Notes under the pieces: generated by a model
The model's input: only the letters and a program-made list of their open reading frames with translations
Databases searched by the model: none
What the model was told of the DNA's origin: nothing
NCBI GenBank assembly: GCA_964553255.1
Contig: CAZKJS010000020.1
Span: 1-30,189, forward strand
DNA from: JAQUCI01 sp964553255
GTDB taxonomy: Bacteria; Bacillota_I; Bacilli_A; Erysipelotrichales; Erysipelotrichaceae
DNA length: 30,189 bases
Reading direction: 5' to 3'
Position numbers and translations under genes: made by a program
Shown: in pieces, positions 15,889 to 23,726 of the stretch
Position numbering within the stretch: the stretch's first letter is position 1
How the letters are laid out: each line of letters opens with the position of its first letter

Positions 15889-17318
15889 TGGCTAAAGTGA
15901 TCTTTGAGTTAAGTAGTAGTGAAAGACGTTGTACGATCTTACCCAAGCAAAAGATCAAAGCTTATCAAATTGATAATAAATATCGTCGTCAAAAACCACC
16001 CCAACTCCCAGAGATAGCTGAAGTTGATCTTGTTAGACACTATACCAATTTAAGTAAGATGGCTTACGGCGTTGATAATGGTGCTTACTTACTTGGCTCT
16101 TGTACCATGAAGTATAATCCGAAGATAAATGAAGATATCGCAAGTCTTTGTGGCTTTAGTCAAATTCATCCCCTGCAACCTTTCGATACAGTAAAAGGGG
16201 CACTAGCCTTAATTGATGAACTTGATCAAGCATTACAGGTAATTTGTGGCATGGATAGCTTTACCCTACAACCAGCAGCTGGTGCTCATGGTGAGTTTGT
16301 CGGTTTATTGATGATCAAAGCTTATCATCATCAAAATGGTCAAAAACAACGTAATAAGATCATTATCCCCGATTCAGCTCATGGCACTAATCCCGCTTCA
16401 GCTTCCATGGTCAATTTCAAGACAGTATCAGTAGCCTCAAATGATGAGGGTGGCATTGATATTGATCAGCTTAAACAACTAGTTGATGATGAAACAGCTG
16501 GTCTAATGTTGACTAACCCCAACACCCTAGGTTTGTTTGATAAAAATATTAATGAGATCACCAAGATCATGCATGATGCTGGTGCCTTAGTTTATTATGA
16601 TGGCGCTAATCTAAATGCGATCATGGGTATATGTCGTCCTGGTGATATGGGTTTTGATATCGTTCATTTAAACTTGCATAAGACCTTCTCTACTCCCCAT
16701 GGTGGTGGTGGTCCTGGTAGTGGTCCGATTGGTTGTAAAGCCTTTCTTAAGCCCTTCTTACCTAAAGCTCCCGCAAAAGCACAGACAAAAGAATCAATTG
16801 GACAAGTTCGCAGTTTCTATGGCAACTTCTTAGTCTATGTTAGAGCCTTGGCTTATATTAAGATCATGGGTAAAGATGGACTTAAAGAAGTAAGTTTAAA
16901 CGCCGTTCTTAACGCTAATTATCTTAAGTATCATCTTCAAGATATCTACCCTATGCCTTATCATCAAGCTTGTATGCATGAATTTGTGACTTCACTTCAA
17001 GCTTTAAAAGATAAATATCAAGTTAGTGCTAAAGATGTTGCTAAAGCCATGCTTGATCATAACATTCATCCACCGACAATGTATTTCCCTTTGATCGTAG
17101 CTGAAGCTTTGATGTTTGAACCAACCGAAACGGAAAGTCGTGAAACACTTGATATGATCATTAAAGTAATGAAAGAGATCCATCAAGATATGATCGATAA
17201 TCCCACAAAACTTACTAATGCGCCACTTACAACACCAGTATCAAAACTGGATGAAGTACAAGCAGCACGTCACCCTATCTTAACTTATCAGTTTAACAGC
17301 TTAAAGGAGGAGTCATGA
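15888..17318 (+). CDS. gcvPB: glycine dehydrogenase (decarboxylating) subunit 2
   Basis: About 476 residues from MAKVIFELSSSERR. It holds the PLP site of the split P-protein: HLNLHKTFSTPHGGGGPG, with the Schiff-base Lys at about residue 265, plus IIPDSAHGTNPASA and TLQPAAGAHGEF. The N-terminal block YTNLSKMAYGVDNGAYLLGS is also characteristic. The start at 15888 is fixed by AAGGAGG at 15874-15880; an in-frame ATG 21 bases upstream lies before this site and is rejected. It shares one base with the gcvPA stop (TAATG). Its own stop overlaps the ATG of a Gfo/Idh/MocA gene (ATGA), so that gene belongs to the same message. Confidence 0.96.
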   Translation: MAKVIFELSSSERRCTILPKQKIKAYQIDNKYRRQKPPQLPEIAEVDLVRHYTNLSKMAYGVDNGAYLLGSCTMKYNPKINEDIASLCGFSQIHPLQPFDTVKGALALIDELDQALQVICGMDSFTLQPAAGAHGEFVGLLMIKAYHHQNGQKQRNKIIIPDSAHGTNPASASMVNFKTVSVASNDEGGIDIDQLKQLVDDETAGLMLTNPNTLGLFDKNINEITKIMHDAGALVYYDGANLNAIMGICRPGDMGFDIVHLNLHKTFSTPHGGGGPGSGPIGCKAFLKPFLPKAPAKAQTKESIGQVRSFYGNFLVYVRALAYIKIMGKDGLKEVSLNAVLNANYLKYHLQDIYPMPYHQACMHEFVTSLQALKDKYQVSAKDVAKAMLDHNIHPPTMYFPLIVAEALMFEPTETESRETLDMIIKVMKEIHQDMIDNPTKLTNAPLTTPVSKLDEVQAARHPILTYQFNSLKEES

Positions 17319-18298
17319 TCAAAGTAGGAACTATTGGTACTGGATTTATCGTTGATTGGTTTTTAACATCAGTTCAAGATAATGAAAAAATCACATGTAC
17401 CGCTATCTATTCACGCTCAAAAGATAAAGGAACAACACTAGCAAATAAATATCAAGTAAACAAAGTCTATACTGATATAGATGAGATGTTAGATGATCCT
17501 GAGCTAAATTTCATCTACGTAGCCTCACCCAACAGTCTTCATTACCAACATGCTCTAAAAAGCTTATTAAAAGGTAAAAATGTCATTTGTGAAAAACCTT
17601 TTACGACAACCGTTGCTGAAGCTGAACACTTGATCAAAGTCGCTAAAGAAAAACAACTGTTTTTGTTTGAGGCGATCACAACTATTTACATGCCTAACTA
17701 TCAACTTATCAAATCAAAATTACCCTTACTTGGTAAGATCAAGCTGGTACAATGTAACTTCTCACAATATTCATCTCGCTATGATAAACTGCTAAATAAT
17801 GAGATCACAAATGTCTTTGATCCAGCATTTGGTGGTGGCACTTTAGTTGATCTAAATATTTATAATTTACATTTCTGTTGTGGTTTATTTGGTATACCAA
17901 ATGATATTCATTATTATGCTAATAAATGGTCAAATGGTATCGATACTTCTGGGGTATTAGTACTAACCTATCCAGATTTTATCTGTACATGTGTCGCCGC
18001 TAAAGATTCAAACAGTCAAAACTTGACGCAGATCCAAGGTGAACTTGGTTATATTCAAGTCAATAAAGAAGTAAGCATGTGTCGCGATATCACCGTTAAT
18101 TTAAAAGATACTATTGAACACTATGAACTACAAGATAAGATGATATCACTCTACTATGAGGTTAAAGAATTTGTACGACTTTATAGTGATAATGACCTTA
18201 AAACCTGTTATCAAACTTTAGATTACTCATATGAGATTGTTAAACTTTTAGTTAAAGCACGAGATGATGCTCATATCATCTATACCAATCAAAGTTAA
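17315..18298 (+). CDS. Gfo/Idh/MocA family oxidoreductase at the end of the gcv operon
   Basis: A 327-residue protein. Its Rossmann motif is VGTIGTGFIVDWF, followed by ASPNSLHYQHAL and CEKPFTTTVAEAEHL with the family EKP Lys. The C-terminal domain has NFSQYSSRYDKLLNNEITNVF and GGGTLVDLNIYNLHF. It overlaps gcvPB by four bases and has a strong AAAGGAGG site, so it is transcribed and probably translated with the glycine cleavage genes. I know of no such enzyme in the glycine cleavage pathway. It resembles the gene at 8775-9752 (shared SSRYD and EAI blocks), but its barrel domain has diverged and is unusually Cys rich (LHFCCGLFG, FICTCV). Substrate unknown. A terminator follows directly, making it the last gene of the operon. 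Confidence 0.88.
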   Translation: MIKVGTIGTGFIVDWFLTSVQDNEKITCTAIYSRSKDKGTTLANKYQVNKVYTDIDEMLDDPELNFIYVASPNSLHYQHALKSLLKGKNVICEKPFTTTVAEAEHLIKVAKEKQLFLFEAITTIYMPNYQLIKSKLPLLGKIKLVQCNFSQYSSRYDKLLNNEITNVFDPAFGGGTLVDLNIYNLHFCCGLFGIPNDIHYYANKWSNGIDTSGVLVLTYPDFICTCVAAKDSNSQNLTQIQGELGYIQVNKEVSMCRDITVNLKDTIEHYELQDKMISLYYEVKEFVRLYSDNDLKTCYQTLDYSYEIVKLLVKARDDAHIIYTNQS

Positions 18299-18317
18299 AG
18301 CCGATCACATCGGCTTT
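18297..18317 (+). terminator. terminator of the lplA-gcv operon
   Basis: Nine-base perfect stem AAAGCCGAT/ATCGGCTTT with a CAC loop and a short T tail, beginning inside the stop codon of the last gene. Confidence 0.85.
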
Positions 18318-18362
18318 TTAGTTGATCGCTTTATTCAAATAGCATTTTTCACGTATCCCCGC

Positions 18363-18368
18363 TATAAT
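18363..18368 (+). promoter_or_regulatory. tex: -10 box candidate for tex
   Basis: TATAAT, 22 bases before the tex ATG, downstream of the gcv terminator. No convincing -35 is found 16-18 bases upstream. Confidence 0.4.
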
Positions 18369-18390
18369 ATATAAACAGTCAGGAGTTACT

Positions 18391-20535
18391 ATGAAAATAA
18401 ACCAACAGTTAGCCAATGAATTAAACTTATCCGTGAGTCAAGTAAACAATGTCATCAATCTCATTGATGAAGGTAATACCATTCCCTTTATCGCTCGTTA
18501 TCGTAAAGAGGTTACTGGTAGTCTTGATGATGAAGTTCTACGTCTTTTTGATGAGCGCTTAAAAGCGATCAGAGCACTAGAAAACAGACGCTTAGATATA
18601 ATTCGTTTAATCACTGAGCTTGATCAAATGACCCCTGAAATCTTAAAACAACTTGATGAAGCAACCACCCTAACCGAGTTAGATGATATCTATCGTCCCT
18701 TCAGGCCTAAAAGACGCACTCGAGCTACTATCGCCAAAGAAAAGGGTCTTGAACCCTTAGCTTTGCTTATCTTAGCTCAAGAAAAAGGCTTTGATCCTGA
18801 ATTAGCAGCCTTAAACTATCTCAGTGTTGAACATGAAGTAAATGATGTTGATCAAGCATTAGCATACAGTATGGACATCATCGCTGAGATCATTGCTGAT
18901 GATGCTAATTATCGCAAAGTGATCCGCAAGTATACTTACGATAAAGGTATGCTAACATCCAAAAGCAAAAAAGATGAGGACTCAGTATATCGTCTTTACT
19001 ATCAATATCAAGAAGCGGTAATTAAGATACCAAGTCATCGTTTATTAGCGATCAATCGTGGTGAAAAAGAAGACTATCTAACCGTTAAAATAGTCATCGA
19101 TGAAGAGTGGATCATTAATTACTTAAATAAAAAGATCATCAAAGATAGTAACAGTAAGTGCGCTGTTTATCTCAAACTAGCCATCCAAGATGCTTATAAA
19201 CGATTACTTGCCAGTTCAATCCAAAACGAGATCAGATCACTTTTAACTGAGCAAAGCGCTGAAAAAGCGATAAGTGTATTTAAAGAAAACCTCAGAAATT
19301 TACTTTTAACACCACCTGTTCATAACAAAGTTGTCATGGGTTTTGATCCCGCTTATCGCACAGGTTGCAAGATTGCGATCGTTGATGGTTTGGGTAATGT
19401 TTTAGCAACAACCGTCGTCTATCCTACGCCACCACAAAGTAAGATCGCAGAAGCTAAACAAAGCTTACTTGAGCTTATCACTAAACACCATGTCGATATC
19501 ATTGCGATTGGTAATGGTACTGCCAGTAAGGAAAGTGAGATCTTTATTGTTGATCTGATCAAAGAGTCAGCATTACCACTATCCTATATCATGATCAATG
19601 AAGCTGGTGCTTCAGTTTATTCAGCATCAAAGCTAGCTCAAAATGAACTGCCTAAATTAGATGTATCCCTTAGAAGTGCGGTATCCATCGCAAGACGTTT
19701 TCAAGATCCCTTAGCGGAACTGGTTAAGATCGATCCCAAATCGATCGGTGTTGGCCAATACCAACACGACATGAATACTAAACAACTCAATACTTCTCTT
19801 GATGGTGTTGTGGAAAGTTGTGTTAATGCGGTTGGCGCTGAGCTTAATACCGCCTCAGTTGCCCTATTAAGCCATATTGCCGGTATCAGCAGTAGTGTTG
19901 CCACTAAGATCGTTGCTTATCGTCAAAAAACACCATTTACCAACCGCTTTGACTTATTAAATGTTAGTGGTATCAAAGAAAAGACCTTTGTTCAGTGCGC
20001 TGGTTTCTTAAGAGTTTACGCCAGTAATGAGTTTCTAGATAATACTGCTGTTCATCCAGAATCATATCAATTAACCAAAGCCTTACTTGCTAAGCTTGAT
20101 TATCAGATCCAAGATGTGAAAGATCATCGCTTAAATCTCATCGATGATAAGATAACCGCTTACGGCATTGAAAGACTAGCAAAAGAGCTTGATTGTGGCT
20201 TGATAACGCTTAAGATGATCGTGGATGAACTAAAGAAACCAGGTCGTGATCCACGCGATGAGCTACCCCAACCCATCCTAAGAAGTGATATCATGGATAT
20301 CTCTTATTTAAAACCAGGTATGGTTTTAATAGGAACGGTTCGTAATGTCGCAGACTTTGGTGCTTTTGTTGATATAGGTGTTCATCAAGATGGTTTAGTT
20401 CATATTTCAAAACTATCTAAGAACTTTGTAAAACGCGCCCTTGATGAAGTTAGTGTTGGTGATATTATCAAAGTACGGGTACTTGAAGTTGATGTTGATA
20501 AGAAACGAATCTCGCTTGAACGCGTATTTGATTAA
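18391..20535 (+). CDS. tex: Tex family S1 RNA-binding transcription accessory protein
   Basis: A 714-residue protein, the usual size for bacterial Tex (YdcI/YhgF-like). The N-terminal helical Tex domain begins with LANELNLSVSQVNNVINLIDEGNTIPFIARYRKEVTG, a very conserved opening. The central YqgF/RuvC-like fold starts at VVMGFDPAYRTGCKIAIVD. A helix-hairpin-helix region follows (LNTASVALLSHIAGISSSVA). The C-terminal S1 domain (about 645-714) reads VLIGTVRNVADFGAFVDIGV and HQDGLVHISKLS. The family binds nucleic acid and associates with the transcription machinery. AGGAG precedes the ATG. Monocistronic; it converges on glnA over a shared terminator. Confidence 0.96.
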   Translation: MKINQQLANELNLSVSQVNNVINLIDEGNTIPFIARYRKEVTGSLDDEVLRLFDERLKAIRALENRRLDIIRLITELDQMTPEILKQLDEATTLTELDDIYRPFRPKRRTRATIAKEKGLEPLALLILAQEKGFDPELAALNYLSVEHEVNDVDQALAYSMDIIAEIIADDANYRKVIRKYTYDKGMLTSKSKKDEDSVYRLYYQYQEAVIKIPSHRLLAINRGEKEDYLTVKIVIDEEWIINYLNKKIIKDSNSKCAVYLKLAIQDAYKRLLASSIQNEIRSLLTEQSAEKAISVFKENLRNLLLTPPVHNKVVMGFDPAYRTGCKIAIVDGLGNVLATTVVYPTPPQSKIAEAKQSLLELITKHHVDIIAIGNGTASKESEIFIVDLIKESALPLSYIMINEAGASVYSASKLAQNELPKLDVSLRSAVSIARRFQDPLAELVKIDPKSIGVGQYQHDMNTKQLNTSLDGVVESCVNAVGAELNTASVALLSHIAGISSSVATKIVAYRQKTPFTNRFDLLNVSGIKEKTFVQCAGFLRVYASNEFLDNTAVHPESYQLTKALLAKLDYQIQDVKDHRLNLIDDKITAYGIERLAKELDCGLITLKMIVDELKKPGRDPRDELPQPILRSDIMDISYLKPGMVLIGTVRNVADFGAFVDIGVHQDGLVHISKLSKNFVKRALDEVSVGDIIKVRVLEVDVDKKRISLERVFD

Positions 20536-20564
20536 AAAAATGACGACAATCAGTCGTCATTTTT
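20536..20564 (+). terminator. bidirectional terminator between tex and glnA
   Basis: Twelve-base perfect stem AAAAATGACGAC/GTCGTCATTTTT with a five-base loop; T-rich tails on both strands (TTTTTATTAG on plus, TTTTTTTAATC on minus). Confidence 0.92.
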
Positions 20565-20565
20565 A

Positions 20566-21900
20566 TTAGAATACCGTTAGATATTCATCCGTTTCCCAAG
20601 GATGAACAGTAATACAATAACGCTCCCATTCAATTAGTTTTGCTTTAACATAATAATCAGTGATATGTTTACCTAAGGTATCAATTACTAATTTATCTGA
20701 TGCCATCAACTTAATAGCTTCATATAGATCTTTTGGTAAACTATCTAAGCCATTATCACTTAATTCTTCTTGACTCATTTCATAGATATTCGCATTTACA
20801 GCTGGTGGTGGCGTTAAGTTCTTTTCGATTCCTTCTAAACCCGCAGCCAACATCAAAGCAAGTGCTAAGTAGGGATTACATGATGGATCAGGATTTCTAA
20901 GTTCAACCCGGGTTCCCTCTTTAGGCGCATTAGGAATACGAATTAGTGGACTACGATTTGACTTAGACCAAGCTAGATAAACTGGCGCTTCATAACCAAC
21001 TACTAAACGTTTATAAGAATTAACCAGTGGATTAGTGATAGCCGCAAAGTTTTTAACGTGTTTTAATAACCCCGCTATATAACCATAAGCAATTGTGCTC
21101 AATTTATTCTCATCAGCACCATCATAAAACACATTCACGCCATCTTTAGTCAAAGATTGATTACAATGCATCCCAGAACCATTAATACCAAAGATTGGTT
21201 TAGGCATAAACGTTGGATATAAGCCATGTTTTTCAGCGATAGCACGCGCAACCATTTTAAAGGTCATGATGCGATCAGCTGCTGTTAAAACATCCGCATA
21301 TTTAAAATCAATCTCATGTTGACCAATAGCAACCTCATGATGTGTCGCTTCAATCTCAAAACCCATTTCTTCAAGAGCAACCGCAATATCACGTCTTGCG
21401 TCTTCACCTTTATCAATTGGACTTAAATCAAAGTAACCACCATTATCATTTGTGACGGTTGAAATACTTTGATCCTCATTAATCTTAAAAAGGAAGAATT
21501 CCATTTCTGGCCCAACATTCATCGTATAACCAAGAGCTTTTGCCTTATCTGCTACTTTGCGTAAAACATAACGGGGATCCCCTTCAAAGGGTTTACCATC
21601 AACTGTATAAACATCACATATAAAACGAGCGGTTTTATAGCCATTATCAAGCCAAGGCATGATCGCAAAGGTATCAAGATCAAGGTGCAGGATCATATCT
21701 GATTCTTGAATCCTCACAAACCCATTGATCGATGAACCATCAATCCTCACGCCATCTTTCATGGCGCTCTCAAGTTGTCGGCGAGTTATCGCTATATTCT
21801 TTAGTGTTCCAAAAATATCGGTGAATTGACAACGAAAAAAACGGATATCGTTATCTTTGACGATCTGTAAGATTTCTTCTTTTGTGTAGCTTACTCGCAT
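20566..21900 (-). CDS. glnA: glutamine synthetase, type I
   Basis: 444 residues from the ATG at 21900 (MRVSYTKEEIL), the length of GSI-alpha enzymes such as that of Bacillus. It makes glutamine from glutamate, ammonia and ATP. Family motifs: FTDIFGTLKNI, DGSSINGF, GPEMEFFLFK, HHEVAIGQHEIDFKY, FGINGSGMHCNQSL, RLVVGYEAPVY and NRSPLIRIP. No Tyr-containing adenylylation loop with the NLYDLP motif is seen near the C-terminus, as expected for the feedback-regulated, GlnR-controlled Gram-positive form. I place the start at the third clustered ATG, which has AAAGGA eight bases upstream; a further upstream in-frame ATG would add 25 residues unlike the family. A GlnR-box-like element lies about 80 bases upstream. 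No glnR is adjacent. Confidence 0.97.
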   Translation of the reverse strand: MRVSYTKEEILQIVKDNDIRFFRCQFTDIFGTLKNIAITRRQLESAMKDGVRIDGSSINGFVRIQESDMILHLDLDTFAIMPWLDNGYKTARFICDVYTVDGKPFEGDPRYVLRKVADKAKALGYTMNVGPEMEFFLFKINEDQSISTVTNDNGGYFDLSPIDKGEDARRDIAVALEEMGFEIEATHHEVAIGQHEIDFKYADVLTAADRIMTFKMVARAIAEKHGLYPTFMPKPIFGINGSGMHCNQSLTKDGVNVFYDGADENKLSTIAYGYIAGLLKHVKNFAAITNPLVNSYKRLVVGYEAPVYLAWSKSNRSPLIRIPNAPKEGTRVELRNPDPSCNPYLALALMLAAGLEGIEKNLTPPPAVNANIYEMSQEELSDNGLDSLPKDLYEAIKLMASDKLVIDTLGKHITDYYVKAKLIEWERYCITVHPWETDEYLTVF

Positions 21901-21980
21901 GATCATTATCCTTTCCTTTGAATTTATGTTATAAACAGTAATACAATTATCATGAAATTGCAATCGAATTTTCATAAATA

Positions 21981-21996
21981 TGTAAATATTTTCACA
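21981..21996 (-). promoter_or_regulatory. GlnR/TnrA-box-like element upstream of glnA
   Basis: On the plus strand it reads TGTAAATATTTTCACA, two half sites (TGTAA, TCACA) separated by six bases. The known GlnR/TnrA consensus TGTNAN7TNACA has seven, so this is one base short and only a candidate. Confidence 0.35.
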
Positions 21997-22049
21997 TGTT
22001 TATATCCCTAACTAGTATTTTATCGTCACTATCTGTTCATGTGGTTTAA

Positions 22050-22078
22050 TTGACACCGATATTTCTTAGTGTTATATT
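22050..22078 (+). promoter_or_regulatory. consensus sigma-A promoter of the MacAB-like exporter operon
   Basis: TTGACA (22050-22055), 17-base spacer, TATATT (22073-22078). Transcription should start at about 22085, inside the inverted repeat that follows. Confidence 0.78.
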
Positions 22079-22084
22079 ACCAAT

Positions 22085-22106
22085 ATTAGTAAACCAACTT
22101 ACTAAT
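22085..22106 (+). promoter_or_regulatory. inverted repeat at the exporter transcription start (putative operator)
   Basis: ATTAGTAA-6-TTACTAAT, eight-base perfect arms, placed at the expected +1. This is typical of a repressor operator for efflux operons; no regulator gene adjoins, so the protein that binds is unknown. Confidence 0.5.
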
Positions 22107-22146
22107 TCCTCTAACAATCATGTTAAAGATATGAAAGGTTGAAAAC

Positions 22147-23043
22147 ATGAAGAATAAAAAAAAGATAATTTGGATCATTGTCATCATACTTACCATAATC
22201 GCATTAATCGCAGGTTATTTTAGACTTAAGACTTATTTTGCGAATTTACAAGATGAAATGATCGCACGCAGAAATGAAGCGATCAGAGAACAAGATCAAA
22301 ATAACGCTAACATTAAAAACGAGATCGTTTTTGTTGGTAAAGTAGCACCCCAGTTTTCACAAGAAGTTTATATCAAAACCGGTATGACCATCAAAGAACT
22401 TAAAGTTCAAACTGATCAAGTAGTAAATGAAGATGAACTATTATTAGTCTTTAATGGAGCTGAAAACATCAATCATTTGATCGCCATTCAAGAAAATAAA
22501 TTCTTCGCTTGGCAAGAAGATCGTGATTGGTATAATACTAAGATCAATGAGATCAAAGACGAGCTTTCATGGGCTGATCAATCTAACACTGGTTATATCG
22601 CATATTTAAAGAAGGAATTGGCTAATTATCAAACACTACTTGCGACCAATAATGTTAATTGGAACAACGCTAAAAATGAGATCGTTCGACTTAAAGATAG
22701 TTATGATAGCTACAATATAAAAGCTGATTTTGATGGCTTTATCTACAAAATTAATGATAATGCGATCAATAATCCAACCCTAAGCTATCTTACCCTTTAC
22801 TCAACTGACCGCATTGTCGTTGTTGAAGTAAGTGAGTATGAACTAAGATATATCCAAAAAGGCCAACAAGCCCAAGTAACTGTTGAAGGAACAGGCAAAA
22901 CAGATACTGGTACCATCAATAAAGTTGAGATTATGCCCAATAATTTAAGCAGTAATGATACATCTTATTTTAATATTGAAATATCAATACCAGATGAAGT
23001 ACCTTATGGTTATTCAGTGGTAATTGCGGTGAAAATATCCTAA
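22147..23043 (+). CDS. efflux adaptor (membrane fusion protein), HlyD/MacA-like
   Basis: A 298-residue protein. A Lys-rich start and one membrane helix (about residues 5-22, IIWIIVIILTIIALIAG) anchor it with the rest outside. The lipoyl-like/beta-barrel frame can be followed: IKELKVQTDQVVNEDELLLVF, a predicted helical hairpin (about 115-185) with charged heptad-like sequence, then VEVSEYELRYIQKGQQAQVTVEG and a final barrel strand TGTINKVEIMP. It is shorter than Gram-negative MacA, as usual in Gram-positives. It should link the ABC permease to substrate at the cell surface. First gene of a three-gene operon. Start supported by AAAGG about 10 bases upstream. Confidence 0.85.
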   Translation: MKNKKKIIWIIVIILTIIALIAGYFRLKTYFANLQDEMIARRNEAIREQDQNNANIKNEIVFVGKVAPQFSQEVYIKTGMTIKELKVQTDQVVNEDELLLVFNGAENINHLIAIQENKFFAWQEDRDWYNTKINEIKDELSWADQSNTGYIAYLKKELANYQTLLATNNVNWNNAKNEIVRLKDSYDSYNIKADFDGFIYKINDNAINNPTLSYLTLYSTDRIVVVEVSEYELRYIQKGQQAQVTVEGTGKTDTGTINKVEIMPNNLSSNDTSYFNIEISIPDEVPYGYSVVIAVKIS

Positions 23044-23726
23044 TGGCGATGATCGAACTTAGAGATATTAAGAAAATCTATGTCAATGGTGAAATCAAAA
23101 CAAACGCCTTAAATGGTGTTACTTTAAATATCAATAAAGGCGAGTTTGTTAGTATTGTTGGCTCAAGCGGAAGTGGTAAAAGTACTTTACTTAATCTGTT
23201 AGGTCTTTTGGATAATGCCACATCTGGCACATATCACTTTAATAATGAGGACATCACTACCTATAATGATCACCAACAAACTAATTTAAGACTTAATAAG
23301 TTTGGATTTGTTTTCCAACAGTTTAATCTAATGAACAATGTTAGTGTTATGAAAAACATTGAACTTCCGATGTTATATAGAGGTGTAAATAAAAACCAAA
23401 GAATAACGCGCGTAAAAGAGTTGCTTGAACTATTAGATATTTCAGAGAAGATCAAAAGTAAGCCTAATCAATTATCAGGTGGTCAAAAACAAAGAGTAGC
23501 TATAGCTCGAGCAATGGCTAATAACCCTGAAGTTATTTTTCTTGATGAGCCAACCGGCGCACTAGATTCAAAAACAACCGCCAGTATCCTTGAGATACTA
23601 AAAAAACTACACGCTTTAGGTAATACCTTGATCGTCGTTACCCATGAACAAGATGTAGCTCACACAGCTCAAAGAATGATAACAATCAAAGATGGTTTGA
23701 TCTTAAGCGATGAGGTACTTATATGA
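23043..23726 (+). CDS. ABC transporter ATP-binding protein, MacB/LolD-like
   Basis: A 227-residue ATPase. Walker A GSSGSGKSTLLN (about 38-49), Q-loop FGFVFQQFNLM, signature LSGGQKQRVAIARA, Walker B VIFLDEPTGALDSKT and H-loop VTHEQD are all intact. The LDEPTGALDS form and the size fit the MacB/LolD/FtsE group of exporters (family 3.A.1.122/125). The start shares a base with the adaptor's stop (TAATG); a second ATG two codons on (MIELRDIKKIYVNG) is possible. It drives the permease encoded next. Substrate unknown; relatives export antimicrobial peptides, lipids or macrolides. Confidence 0.95.
   Translation: MAMIELRDIKKIYVNGEIKTNALNGVTLNINKGEFVSIVGSSGSGKSTLLNLLGLLDNATSGTYHFNNEDITTYNDHQQTNLRLNKFGFVFQQFNLMNNVSVMKNIELPMLYRGVNKNQRITRVKELLELLDISEKIKSKPNQLSGGQKQRVAIARAMANNPEVIFLDEPTGALDSKTTASILEILKKLHALGNTLIVVTHEQDVAHTAQRMITIKDGLILSDEVLI

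Noticed and set aside
21901..21975. 25-residue N-terminal extension of glutamine synthetase
   Set aside because: GSI enzymes start close to MRVSYTKEEIL, and the ribosome binding site lies within the extension.
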